Shown: positions 47,801 through 59,761 of the stretch, piece after piece | How positions within the stretch are numbered: the stretch's first letter is position 1 | Layout of the letters: every line of letters starts with the position of its first letter | Source: Lithospermum erythrorhizon | Lineage: Eukaryota > Streptophyta > Magnoliopsida > Boraginales > Boraginaceae | Assembly (NCBI GenBank): GCA_019722365.1 | Contig: JADFUC010000750.1 | Coordinates: forward strand, 682,001-746,000 | Length of the DNA: 64,000 bases | Direction: 5' to 3' | Position numbers and translations under genes: made by a program | Notes under the pieces: generated by a model | What the model saw: the letters and a program-made list of their open reading frames with translations, nothing else | Told to the model about the DNA's origin: nothing | Database searches by the model: none

Positions 47801-48473
47801 TGTTTCCATTTCATCTTTAGTTTTGATAGTAATTTTTGTTGCTTTGGAGACCCACCTAGAGGGGGTCATACTTGGTCGTTTTAAATTTTAGTATGCTTCC
47901 CACCCAGTTTATTTTCGATTAAAAGAGTGGTCGCTAGACTAACACGTCTTCTTGGAAATTCAGCTATAGGCCTTCACCATTTTTCATATTAGATGAAGTG
48001 GATGCTGCTCTAGACAATCTAAATGTCTCAAAGGTTGCTGGATTTATCCGATCACGGTCATGTGCGGAAGCCCGAGCAAGTCAGGATGCTGAAGAAGGAA
48101 GTGGTTTCCAAAGTATTGTGATATCACTCAAGGACAGCTTTTATGACAAGGCTGAAGCATTGGTTGGTGTTTACAGGGATTCTGATCAAAGGTGAGATCA
48201 TTCTTCGAGCTAGTTTTTTACTTATCATTTATTAAAGATTTAGAATAGTTACATATATATTACAATTGGAATATTGAACATCAAATACAACATTAAGTTT
48301 TTCTTTCTTGTGTATGAACCTAACATTGCTGTATCTGGAATAGAAGTCTTTCATTTATCATATAAAAAAGAGGAATACTGTACATGTGGTTTTATAGATT
48401 ACCAATAATTTTCTGTGCTTTCAGCTGTTCGAGGACATTGACATTTGATTTGACGAAATACCGTGAGTCTTAG
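38824..48473 (+). CDS. SMC1: Cohesin subunit SMC1, 1220 aa, 18 exons
   Basis: The model is join(38824..39267, 40442..40678, 41005..41238, 41496..41734, 42105..42371, 42484..42754, 43270..43394, 43843..43952, 44026..44133, 44245..44384, 44876..44965, 45051..45259, 45764..45933, 46333..46442, 46581..46960, 47275..47526, 47964..48191, 48425..48473). Phases match throughout and the length is close to the 1218 aa of Arabidopsis SMC1. Walker A GPNGAGKS is at residues 40-47. Two long coiled-coil arms flank the hinge (about 515-680, with [20 protein letters not shown] and [15 protein letters not shown]). The ABC signature LSGGEKT is at about 1111-1117 and Walker [14 protein letters not shown] near 1135. 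SMC1 pairs with SMC3 through the hinge, and with a kleisin forms the cohesin ring that holds sister chromatids together. Intron 5 lacks a GT donor (a GC-AG reading fits). Confidence 0.95.
41893..42062 (+). repeat. SINE-derived fragment in SMC1 intron 4
   Basis: It contains gcctaagcggggtaaaaggg, tcggatagtacgcagcc, ggaggctgtttcgcaaatga and cccaagagtggagtgcaaa. These are characteristic phrases of the 3' domain of widespread tRNA-derived plant SINEs. A related but more diverged copy lies in intron 1 of UVH1 (53660-53842), sharing tgcctaagc, gacccaa-agtg-agtgcaaa and acaatagataag. The RNA polymerase III boxes are not evident, so both look truncated at the 5' end. Confidence 0.6.
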
Positions 48474-49296
48474 TTCAGCACTCTTGGATGCTGTGATGCT
48501 GCCTCTTTCTGGTGAACAGATGACGACATTCTGTATATATTAATGCTTTGGTTGGCTTGCTTATAGGGTGCAGAGGTAGGATATGACATGATTGTAGTTA
48601 TGTTATTAATCTTGGAGGAGTTCACGATCAATGTGTGTATGTCTGTATTGTTTAACAGTTCGTAACTTGAGTCATGAGTGCTTTTAGTTTGAAGTTTGAA
48701 CTTCACAAATCAGTAGGAATGGAAACTCTGAAGAAAAAAATAGTTCGACTGATCAATCGTTGTTTTTGTTGATAATCCTCCATCTCAAAACATTTATAAT
48801 TCTCCCATTTCATATTAACTGAGATATTGTGCTAATCAATACAAATATTTCAATTTTAATCTCAAATTGGTCGTTTAAATAAGCCTGTTTTTCTTCATTG
48901 CATGAGATTGTGACATAACTGTTTGGTGTGTGGTATTCAAATATAAGTTGTTTTTTTACATGAATACATTATCAATTCTAAAATTTATTGACTATTTTTA
49001 TAATTGCATTTTGACCTCTTATACGTGTGTGGCAGCTAAAGCAACGGAATCGCCTTTGGATAAATTATTTCTCTAGTGTTGACCCTGAGAGATCCTTGGC
49101 TACCATTTTTCCCGTGTTTTCTACCTTCAAAAATTATTGAGGCAGAAATAAGCTGAAAAACCCATCATAATTTGATTGTAGGAGACTAAAGTTATTTCTA
49201 CCAACTAATCTGAAAAACAGAGAAATTTTATTGGTTTCGGGTTACTGGCGGAGCAACCCGAAACCAGGGTGGGGAATCTCCCCATGAGATTTGAAA
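48474..49296. other. Spacer between SMC1 and the patellin gene
   Basis: It holds the SMC1 3' UTR (to perhaps 48780) and the promoter and leader of the downstream gene. An upstream ATG at 49284, in another frame, precedes the patellin start by 13 bp and could affect translation. No other gene was recognised. Confidence 0.5.
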
Positions 49297-51653
49297 ATGC
49301 CAGAGGAAAAACTTCCTCCATCAGGAGAACCATCCCGGGTATTATCATTTCATTACCATAGCGCAACTGATAGAAATTCAGCATCTGATCATGAGTTTTT
49401 CGATCCAATAAACGACGACAATAATGATGATGATGATGAGGATGACTATGTTGATGTTGATGTTGATGATGATGGAGATAGTTCACGTTGCCCCTCTATA
49501 GATATTAGCGACTCTAAGAAGGAGGCTTTGCATGAATTGAGAGGCAGAGTGGAAGATGCCATCATCAACAACTCCATCTTTGGGCAAAAATATATAGATA
49601 TTTTCGAAGATTTGACTGATATTGAAATCTGGGGTGTTCCTTTATTGCCTAGTAAAGGCCATGAAGGCACTGATATTGTCCTGAGGAAATTCTTGAAGGC
49701 TAAAGATTACATGGTAGCCGAGGCGTTCCGCATGCTTCGAAAGACGATGAAATGGAGGAGGGATCTCAAGATTGATGAATCATTTGATGAAGAATTCGGC
49801 AATGGATTGGAAAGTATGTGGAACATGCAAGGGAAGGACTATGGAGGCCGACCGGTGTGTTATTGCATGCTTGGAGAATTCAAGAATTTGGGATTGAAGG
49901 ATGAGCACTTGAGGTCCAAAGAGAGATATTCAAATTATATAAGATGGAGATTTCTGTGTCTTGAGAGAGCAATTAGAGAGATTGGTTTTAGAGAAGGAGA
50001 ATCAAATTCAATAATTCAGATTATAGATTTGAAGAATGCTCATTCAAAGAATATGAAAGAATTCAATAATTCAGTTAACAGGAAGTTAATGTCCCTTGAT
50101 CATGAACATTACCCAGGCCTTATCCATAAAAATGCAAGTCCTTCATCGTTTCTCCTCTTGCTTCCCAACCTCTCTATGTTTCCGTCGAGAATTTTGATGA
50201 TAAACACAAGCCCTTTATTTATCTTTGATTTTCTCGTTAATTCTCTAGGTTTGCTTTTGTTTTCAAAATCAAGTCACGTTTCCATTAATTCTCTTTTATA
50301 AAAAAAAGGTCCTTTAAAAATCCAAGATTTTGTCAATGTCTAAATCAACCCCATGTTCTCTTAAGACTTTTAATCATAGATAGCTGGGAATATTTTGTTA
50401 TACATAATTGTTCAATCTTTTGTTTATGCAGTTGTTCATAAATGTTTCAGTTTGGTATTTGGCAGTCAACGCCCTAAATATGAAACTTATTACGAAAAAG
50501 ACTAAAAAGAAGTATTGCTTCGTGAGATCTGCGAAAGTTGCTGAAACGCTTCTCAAGTAAGAAAAATACTTGTTTTTGTTTTGTTTCTAAGTAATTCAAT
50601 ATCCATATAAGGTGGTTTTGATCAATAATTCTTGTTTAATATATATTCCTAAGGTTATTGCCCCCAGAAAATATACCAGTACAATATGGAGGCCTCAGAA
50701 GAGAAAATGATGAGGAGTTTTCTATGGATGATAAAGTCTTTGAAGCATATGCAAGAGGGAATTACATAACACACATTAAGATCCCTGCAAATGAGGTAAA
50801 TCTCTTAATTCTAATTTATGTACTCTTCATAAGGAACCAAGCAGGAGTAAATCAATTTAAAAAAATACTACTAAATCAAGTCGATTACTACATGTCTACA
50901 TATATATGATGTCTTTATGCAGTTATATGTTGCCATGTTGAAACATCTCTTTTGGGTAAACATAAATAAGTTTCATTGTTCGTGTACTCTTTCCATTATG
51001 ATGGCAATAAATTAGGTTTTTAAACACAAAACTTAAAAACGATTTCATTTTCCGAAGTTGCCTCCATAAAAACGTCAATGAAATAATTTTTTATTACTAT
51101 ATAGGTTTTTATAACCCAATACTCCGTATGTTTTTAGGACACTTCGCATTTCATACACAATATGATCCTATCAAAAAATATGTCTTATGAATTTCAAAAA
51201 TCGTATGGCAAAAAAATTGATAGTGTTTGGAAACTACGTAGTATTAATTTTTGAATGGTAGAACAAATTAATTCATACTGCATTCTGATATAATTACGAC
51301 CAAACTTATAGTTAAAATAATCGAGCATTTTTATATGACTATCGCATTAATTTGTTTTTCAATATTTTTAGGTTGATGTGACCTTGACATGGGATTTAAC
51401 AGTGGTCGGGTTCAATGTAATTTACAAGGAAGAATTTATTCCAAATGATGATTGTTCATATGAGATATTGATACAAGAAGAAAAGAAAATGGTAGGAACC
51501 GTCAGAAATTCGTTTCCTATAAGAGAACCTGGTCGTATAATTATAACAATTGAGAATCCAACATACAAGAAGAGACCAGTTTTCTATCGACATAAATCCA
51601 AACCAAGCATTCCCTTGTATTTCATCTCCAAAGGAATCACAACAATGGATTAG
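49297..51653 (+). CDS. Patellin (SEC14-GOLD phosphoinositide-binding protein), 461 aa
   Basis: The model is join(49297..50133, 50432..50556, 50654..50795, 51372..51653). The acidic N-terminus (about residues 30-70, nearly all Asp/Asn) is typical of patellins. CRAL-TRIO N-terminal and SEC14 lipid-binding regions follow (about 110-335), with IWGVPLLPSKGHEGTDIVLRK, YGGRPVCYCMLGEF and LFINVSVWYLAVNALN. A GOLD domain follows (about 345-461: VDVTLTWDLTVVGFNVIYKE to the YRHKSK end). Patellins bind phosphoinositides and act in membrane trafficking, including at the cell plate and plasma membrane. The first intron begins with GCAAGT, a GC-AG intron; the other introns are GT-AG. At 461 aa it matches the shorter members (PATL4/PATL6-like), but the exact orthologue is not assigned. 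Confidence 0.9.
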
Positions 51654-52716
51654 CTTCTTTTTAAACTTGTAGTTAAACACGGATTCTTAAATTATTTTTT
51701 GATTATTATATTACTGATTTTCGAAGTTTATCATATTTTTAAACACCTAATTCCGTCTCAATCATAAAATATAGCCATTTAACTTTTATTTTTATGTAAT
51801 TAATAGAACTAAATAGTTTAGCTTTACATATCTCGTAATAAGTTTTCTATGTGATTGGTTTATATATATACTAGGGATTATTTTGTATCTATTGACTATT
51901 AATTATTTGATGTAAATGCTACTCACCTTCTCAAGTGAACACATACATTCTCGAAATATTGTATTATTGTTGTAACTCATTTTTTAGCATTGGCATGAGG
52001 GCATCAAACTGGATTTAGTGGATGTCTCGCAACATTTCTTAAAAAAATCCTACATCATTTAATTTCATGGACAAAATATTTTAACTTGCTTGGACTTGAG
52101 ATGAAGTTGAATGATATTTATAAATATTTTTCACTCTAATTCTTATCAAAAATTTAAAATGTAACAATCGCGTTTTAAAGCGTTCGCCGTTATCTTTAGG
52201 TTAATTTTTATGTTTATCCTCTGTCGATTTACCTCACTCCAAGTGTATCATCAAAGTAAAAAACAGACAACATATGATAATTTGACAAGTTAAAATGAAA
52301 TTTGAGCAGGTAGACGTGATGCAGTGGTATGCGATGCGAGGCTAAAGTGCCGGGTTCGATTTTGGTAGAGGATTATACTATCATCTTGTCGGTTTAGATG
52401 CGTCATTATGTGGATTCACAAGTTTTATGCCTTTATGTGAGGCTTTCGAAGCATTCTTCGATTGATTTTCATGGGACAATTTGAAAATTCGAAGATACTA
52501 TGTTTGGTAGCAACATGACATTAAGCCAAAATTGTGGGTTAAAGTAGGAATAAAATAACTATAATGCCCCTCCTGTATAAACCCCTATAGTCAATTTTCC
52601 CCACCAAAATTCAATACTCCAATTTCATCTCCATCCCCACCACCAGCCCCTAACCACCAATCTCCGCCGCCATTTTTTCCAATCGCCACCACAATGCAAC
52701 CCTAAACCCCACAAAA
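51654..52716. other. Spacer between the patellin gene and UVH1
   Basis: It contains the patellin 3' UTR, AT-rich sequence, a likely SINE (about 52310-52500) and a pyrimidine-rich leader directly before the UVH1 ATG. No other coding region was recognised. Confidence 0.5.
52310..52500 (+). repeat. tRNA-derived SINE candidate
   Basis: The sequence tgatgcagtggt (about 52317-52328) matches RNA polymerase III box A, and gggttcgattttgg (about 52352-52365) matches box B, at normal spacing. Direct tRNA folding fails (no paired acceptor stem), which favours a SINE over a functional tRNA gene. The 3' limit is a guess. Confidence 0.5.
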
Positions 52717-55700
52717 ATGGTGCAATTCCATGAACACATCATCACGGACCTCCTCGACGACCCCTCGGGAGGTCTCGTGGTCCTCTCCTCCGGCCTCGCC
52801 CTCCACAAACTCATCTCCTCCCTCCTCCATCTCCACCACTCTTCCCAAAATACCCTCCTCATCCTCTCCGCTTCCCCCTCCCAAAAACAATCCATTTTAT
52901 TCAATCTCCAAAACCCTATCTCCTTCACCACAAATGCCACTATTAATACTCAAATTACAAATTCGCCCCCACATATTAATAGTAGCAATTACGAATTTAC
53001 TAATTTACCCTCGGAGATAACTTCTGACCTGCCAGCTCAGCAGCGGTTATCGTTGTACACCTCGGGTGGGGTGTTCTTTGTCACGACGCGTATACTCATC
53101 GTGGATTTGCTCACGCGCCGTCTCCCTGTGACGGCCGTATCGGGGATAATATTGTTGAATGCCCACGCGCTGTCGGATACGTCTACGGAGGCGTTTATTG
53201 TGAGGATTCTGCGATCGGGGAATCGGTCGGTTTACGTGAGGGCGTTTTCGGATAGGCCGCAGGCGATGGTTTCCGGGTTTGCGAAAGCGGAGAGGATTAT
53301 GAAGTGTTTGTTTATTAGGAAGCTTCATCTTTGGCCTAGGTTTCAGGTATATAGTGTTTGGATATTTATTGAACTTATATGGTTTATTTGGTTTATTGTT
53401 ATGTTTTATGTGAAGATAGTATTTTGAGTTTTTGGTATATGTTACTCATTCTGTTGTAGAATAATTGATCGTTTAGCTTAAATTACTTTATTAGCCGATT
53501 GCTAAACTACGCGATAAAGTTATAAAGTTTTATCATTCTTATCGAGAGTCAACTTCTTAACCAATGAAACAAAACAATGAAATTGTAAAATGAGACATTA
53601 ACATATATGGGATAAGTTCCATAAAATTATACATTCCTTAGGTGAGAACTGGAGTTCTACATCAACATGCCCCAATCCCTTTAAATAGTTTTTTGCCTAA
53701 GCAGGAGGGTAAGTGTGTGTGTGTGTGTGTGTTTGGGGGGGTTGGTCTACATACTTACTCGGGCGATAAAATGGAGGTTTTCGACTTGACCCAACAGTGA
53801 AGTGCAAACACTATCATACTTCACAATAGATAAGAAAGCGTAGGTTGTGTAATGAGCCATTTGATATATTCATTATATATGAAAGAGCTAGAACATAAAA
53901 TATTTGACTCCATAGGTCTTGAAACTAGGTGACAACTGAAGTTCTGAATTGTATAATTGATTTTACATTCTAGTACCACTTTTAATGATTTTTCCAATAA
54001 TATTTAGGTTCTTGTTTCGCAAGATTTAGAGAGGGACCAACCGGAGGTGGTGGATATAAGGGTTCCTATGTCGAATTACATGATTGGCATACAGAAGGCA
54101 GTGATCGAAGTGATGGATGCATGCCTGAAAGAGATGAGGAAAACTAATAAGGTAGATGTGGAGGATTTGACAGTAGAGAATGGACTGTTCAAGTCATTTG
54201 ACGAGATAGTGCGGATGCAATTAGATCCCATCTGGCACACCTTGGGGAAGAAGACTAAGCAACTTGTGTCAGATTTGAAGACATTGAGGAAGTTGCTCGA
54301 ATACCTTGTTAGGTAACATTCAGTGTTTTAAAGACGTGAAGTTGAGAATTATTCACCGATCATGTAATTGTGCTATTGTTTATAATAGTTGCCTCCGTGG
54401 TTGTTCTGCTTACATGTGAATGATAATTCTTTTTCTTCCTTAGCACTCTATTTTCATCATTTTTATTTTTCATTGATCCTTCTGGTTTTATATATTATCT
54501 GCTCATCAGGGTTTAATTTTTAATAGATTTTACTTAATAGTCAAAGAAGGTCAAACATTTTTGGCTAATTTTGCTTATAATAAGGTTTTATGTACTTGAC
54601 ACTGTTCTAAATAAGGGGCATCTTTTTGGCATGAGTAGGTATGATGCTGTGACTTATTTGAAGTATCTGGATTCTCTCAGAGCATCAGAGAGCTTCCGTT
54701 CTGTTTGGATATTTGCAGAATCCAGTTATAAAATATTCGAATATGCAAAAAAGCGAGTGTATATTTTTGGGAGATCGGGGAATGAAAAACAACTAGTGCA
54801 AAGTAAGACTAATGCTGGGAAGAAGAGAAAATTGGATGATAACAATAAAGATAATAAGAGTGGAGGTTTTATCTCTTGACTATTTTACATGTTTTCCAGT
54901 AGTTAGTGCGGCTAGCACCGTACTTGTTGGTTAACTTATCAACAATTAAGCTTCATTTTTTGCAAGTTTCTACCCTTATCTCCAATAGTGTTTTCTAGCT
55001 TTTTTCATTTTTAAGTAACATCGATTGATTGAAACATGTTATTCCCACCGAGTCTTAGTATCTTTTATTACCCTGTATGTGGTTGCCGGAACTTCAGCAA
55101 GTACAAGTAGTTCGGTGATTTTGGAGGAAATATTGGAGGAACCACCAAAGTGGAAGGTGTTGCGTGTGAGTTTTTTCTCTTCTATTTATTAGTTATGAAT
55201 GTTTGTGGTAATTGGCAAGTATCTTATGTTGGTTTTGGAGACGGAATACTGTAGTGAATCTAAAGTGTGCTGTAATTCTCTGTCAGTTAGCTTATCTTTT
55301 TGCTTTTGTAATTAATACAAATTAAATGATATTTTTGTTCATATGGCAATTTATATATTAATTGCCTCAGGAGCTCCTTGAAGAGATTCAAGAGGAAAGA
55401 GAAAAACAACCTTTATCAGGGGAAGAGCTAGACAGTGAAGGGGTTGACAATGGGATTATATTAGTGGCATGCAAAGATGAGCGGTCTTGCACTCAGCTTG
55501 AAGATTGCATCACAAAGGGTTCTCGAAAGGTATATTCAGCTGATTCATGGCATGGCCTTCTGCCACCCGTATCTGGTTCTGTTTAATCTTCACATGCATT
55601 GATCCTCACATTACTGATTATTACATGGATTCTGTTCGTGGACTCCTTTCTGGTTATGGAAGCATGCAAAACTCAATATTAACTAATTGAACCTTCATTT

Positions 55701-58700
55701 CCCTTCTCCTTCACTTAAATGCTGAATCTTGTTTAAATTGGCTGAACATGATGAATTGATGATGCATGAAGTAGGATTGAATGATGCCTGTCTGGGGGTT
55801 GACTGTTGATATCTTAGAATTCTCATAGTCTTAAGTGAATTTTGACTAATCTCTTAAAATTGTAAATTATCCGTTGTACGAGTGATTCTTTGGTTCTGAT
55901 CTAAGAATAATGTTATTGTGTGATAAAAGAATCTGTATAAATTAGCTTACTATATTTCCTGCTGTATAAGGTCATGAAGGAAGAGTGGGAAAAGTATCTG
56001 CTTAGCAAAGTAGAGCTGCAGGCCTTGCCAAAATATAACAAGAAGAAAGCAAAACAGCCTAAAGGGTTTGGAGTTCTTGACGGTAATATTCCATCAACAT
56101 CTGGACAGAAAGCAGATGTTAGTAGCTTAAGCATGCAGGAACATGGTGCACTACTGGCTGCAGCATCAGAGGTAAGTAAAAACCAGAAAAAGGATGCTGC
56201 CAACCAATCTGATATGTGCAATAAAGAACAGGAGAAAGGAGGGCGAAAGGGAAAGAAAAAGAAAACATCAACAGCTAAAACCAATGGTATGCCTAGCACC
56301 AAGCCTAAATCTCTTAACATTGAAAGCAACAATGGATCAGATGTTGCACATGAAAATCCTTGTGAAGATGGCTTATCAGATTCAGCAGTTCTCAGAAAGC
56401 ATAGTGAAGCTGTTGATGCTGAACCTCCATCGCCTTCAAAGAGGCTCCCAGAAGTGCACTATTATGCCATAGAGAGTGATCAACATGTACTTGACATTTT
56501 GCTTCCCTCTGTGATTATTGTGTATCAGCCTGACATGGCGTTTGTTAGAGAAGTCGAAATTTATAAAGCAGAAAATCCATCGAGAAGCCTGAAAGTGTAT
56601 TTTCTTTTTTATGAAGATTCTACAGAGGTACAGAAATATGAGGCAAGTGTACGGCGAGAAAATAAAGCGTTTGAATCCTTGATCAGGCAGAAATCTTTGA
56701 TGATGATCCCAGTAGACCAGGTTTGTCCTAAATGGTATTGTACTCCATATTTGTAAGACTGATGAGGTTATTGCACTCCATACAAATTAGCTTTGACATT
56801 GAAAATTTCCCCCTTTTTGAGATGGATAAAACTAAAATGATTCGATGGTATTGGGTGTGAGAAAGGATATAGTCTATGAGCTTCCCTAAAGTAATAGGCA
56901 ATTTGCCAATTTTGGCAAGTGATTTAGTTTTTAACAAGGCTGCATGGGAATAGTTGTTTATTTTCTTCTTGTTACGTATGCCAGTAGTCCAATATGCCTA
57001 TCTAGTTATTATTGGTCAAACGGAGGTAGTGTAGTAGTCTACAACTATATTTTTATATTTACTCATTGTCCTTAATTTTCTCTCATATTCTCGTGTGTTT
57101 TGTTTTCTCTTTGTTTTATAGACAAGTAGATGGTAGTTATTGTTGCCTTCGTTGGGTTGCTAGATGTCCTGTTCTTCGAACTCGATTTTTTCTTCTAAAT
57201 TTGTTTCTTCTTCTATTGATTTAGACTTCAACCTCATTTGATTTGTTTTGCTACCTTGGGTATGATAGGATGGTCGTTCTTTAGGACTGGATTCTTCTGT
57301 TGAGTCGCAATTGACAACCTCGCAGAATTCAATAACTAGGAAAGCTGGAGGAAGAAAGGAGGTTGAAAAGGAGATGCAAGTAGGTGATGTTACTAGTGGC
57401 CTTTTTTTGTTACTCTTGATTCAGCAGAAGTTGTGAACTTGTGATTGACTGTCCTCAATCTTGTTCCCTAGGTGATAGTGGATATGAGGGAGTTCATGAG
57501 CAGTCTCCCAAATGTACTCCACCAGAAAGGGATGCGCATTATACCAGTGACATTGGAAGTGGGGGACTACATACTTTCACCTTCAATATGTGTTGAAAGA
57601 AAGAGCATACAAGATCTTTTTGGTAGTTTCGCATCTGGTCGTCTCTACCACCAAGCGGAAATGATGTCACGCTATTATCGTATCCCTGTTCTCCTTATTG
57701 AATTTTCACAAGACAAAAGCTTTTCATTTCAGGTAATTACATAATTTCCCATAACTTTTTCTAAAATGTTACGTTGAGTATATATTGATTTACATCTTGG
57801 CATGCCTTTGCAGTCAGCAAGTGATATTGGGGATGATGTCACACCTAATAACATCATTTCTAAGTTGTCACTGCTTGTTCTTCATTTTCCTCGACTGCGC
57901 GTTGTGTGGTCTCGCAGCCTGCATGCTACTGCTGAAATTTTCGCTTCTCTGAAATCTAATCAGGACGAGCCTGATGAAGTTAAAGCAATTAGAGTGGGTG
58001 TGCCATCAGAGGAGGGTATAGTGGAGAGTGATGTGAGGTAAGACAAATTCTGCTTCTTCTTTTTTCCTATTCCGACTATGCTTAAAGTTCAAGCATCCGA
58101 ATATGGTCTAGTTATGTTCCTTAGTAACGGGACACCTACTGCATTCTAGTTGTTGCTCTGGAAAACAATTAGTAGCGAGCTTTTATATAAATGGCCTTCC
58201 TTGAACTTATTACAAGATTATGGCAAGTGCTTGACTTAGTGTATATGTGCTATTATACCCTTTGTTTAGAGTTGAATAACAGTCTTAGGTAACTATTGGT
58301 AAACTACTATGTGTTTAGTTTGTAAAACTACAAGAGTATAGAAGTGTAAACGAGGGAAATGTTTTTAAAGGAAATGGATAAAGTTCTTGCCCAAATCATT
58401 GTAGAGAATAGACCATTCAAGTAAAACAATGTAGGAAGTAGAATAAGATTTCGTTAAAGAAAATCTATTTAAATTGAAAGACGTCTAGTCTTCTTTGTGA
58501 TTAACGAAATTCTGCATTCACTAATCTTTTTCGGGTGATGTTGATTTACTAGAGCTGAGAATTACAACACGTCTGCAGTAGAGTTTTTAAGACGGCTCCC
58601 AGGGGTAACAGACTCTAACTATCGGTCGGTCATGGATGGTTGCAAGAGCTTAGCAGAACTTGCTCTGCTCCCCATGGAAAAGCTTGGAGAACTGATGGGC

Positions 58701-58763
58701 GGGCAGAAAGCTGCCAAAATGTTAAGAGACTTTCTTGATGCCAAGTATCCAACCTTACTCTAG
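52717..58763 (+). CDS. UVH1: DNA repair endonuclease UVH1 (XPF/RAD1), 981 aa, 10 exons
   Basis: The model is join(52717..53346, 54008..54312, 54639..54865, 55098..55165, 55371..55529, 55971..56720, 57269..57379, 57472..57732, 57814..58037, 58553..58763). All introns are GT-AG with matching phases; Arabidopsis UVH1 is 956 aa. Residues 1-460 form the degenerate helicase-like part. Exon 6 carries a charged linker ([11 protein letters not shown]). Exon 8 carries the ERCC4 nuclease: VDMREF (D754), GDYILSP (781 on) and [10 protein letters not shown], whose ERK at 792-794 is the intact catalytic motif. A C-terminal tandem helix-hairpin-helix domain (about 915-975, FLRRLPGV and [12 protein letters not shown]) binds DNA and the ERCC1 partner. 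The XPF-ERCC1 complex cuts 5' of bulky lesions in nucleotide excision repair and trims flaps in recombination. An in-frame alternative acceptor for exon 3 exists at 54583-54584. Confidence 0.95.
53660..53842 (+). repeat. SINE-derived fragment in UVH1 intron 1 with a (GT)n tract
   Basis: It shares cccaatccctttaaa/cctaagc and gacccaacagtgaagtgcaa phrases with the fragment in SMC1 intron 4. A (GT)10 microsatellite at 53713-53732, followed by a G-run, interrupts it and replaces the ggggtaaaagggtcgg region. Confidence 0.5.
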
Positions 58764-59134
58764 TTAAAACGTATTCTGATTCATAGTTCATACATTCATT
58801 TGAGCTTTGTTATTCATAATAATTTATGATTTCTCACCCGATGTAGAACTGTAACTGTTGTATAATATTAATATGCAATGTTCTCTAGCCTCTAGGATAT
58901 GAGCTAGTTAGTCTAGTATATGATTTTGTTTCGAAGATGTGCAAACTTAGAATAATGGAACAAATGTAACTTAGACAATGAATTTGAGAATGAGTGATAT
59001 GAGAGTATGCCATGTTCTGAACAGGAATTTTGTTACATTTTTGCATTCCATCTTTACTTTTATTGCAATCAACATCTTAGTGAACATAGGTTTTTATTAA
59101 ACAAAGTTTAGGATGGAGGAAGGCTACTGAGATT
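58764..59134. other. Spacer between UVH1 and the germin-like pseudogene
   Basis: This is the shared 3' region of two convergent genes, AT-rich and without coding potential. It presumably contains both polyadenylation sites. Confidence 0.5.
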
Positions 59135-59761
59135 TCATTTATTTGACTTTATTAAACTTGTGATGGTATCATCATCAGTCTTAAAGGCCTTGGCCAAAAT
59201 TTCCCCAGGAATCCCACTTCCAAATATGGTTTTAGGCAATGAAACAGTCCCAGCACTAGCCCCTCCAAACATTCCCAAACCACTTGCTGACTTATCACTC
59301 CTTGTGTTAATCTGATAATGGACAAGCCCCTTTGGGAAAATTAACATATTTGGAGCCCTTAATGTCTGAACAAACAATTTATTGTTCATTTGTTTGTATC
59401 CACCAACCCAACTTCCAGAACCCCATCAAGAGTTCTGAAGCTCTGGGGTGAATGTGAGGAGGGTTCATTCCAGAAGGGGGTAAAGAATTGATGCAACTGA
59501 AACTGCTTGTCCATCTAATGCTGGAAATTCTTTCTTTGTTGCTTTTGTTATGATTGCTGCTGTTTTTCCTGTGAAGTTTACTTTGTTAAGGTTTCTGAAC
59601 CCTGTGAAGGTGAAATATTGGTGAGTTATCATTGCAGGGTCAACGTTTGGTGGTATTAAGAAATCAAAGAGAATATCTAGGTCACTTGCATTGGCTGTGA
59701 ATATTATAGTTGTGAAGGTTAAAATTAGTAGGGAAAATATTGCAGATTTGATGTACTCCAT
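59135..59761 (-). pseudogene. Germin-like protein pseudogene
   Basis: The 5' part (59465-59761, 98 codons) encodes a signal peptide (MEYIKSAIFSLLILTFTTII) and the germin start, with DFLIPPNVDPAMITHQYFTF and EFPALDGQAVSVA. The 3' part (59135-59389, 84 codons) encodes the second half of the cupin barrel (NKLFVQTLRAPNML, FPKGLVHYQINT, GTVSLPKTIFGSGIPGEIL, LAKAFKTD). The roughly 75 bp between them still carry the metal-site region in a shifted frame (PSGMNPPHIHPRASELLMG) and then a second shift (VLEVG), so at least two or three frame changes separate the halves. There are no splice signals to rescue the frame. Intact germin-like proteins are about 210-aa secreted manganese-binding cupins of the cell wall. 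Sequencing error is possible but would need several independent indels. Confidence 0.8.

Noticed and set aside
52310..52400. Possible functional tRNA gene (box A and box B present)
   Set aside because: I could not pair an acceptor or anticodon stem, so a SINE is the better reading.
22272..58763. SUVH9, SMC1 and UVH1 as a functional chromatin gene cluster
   Set aside because: The genes differ in strand, are separated by a MULE, a copia remnant and unrelated genes, and share no visible regulation.
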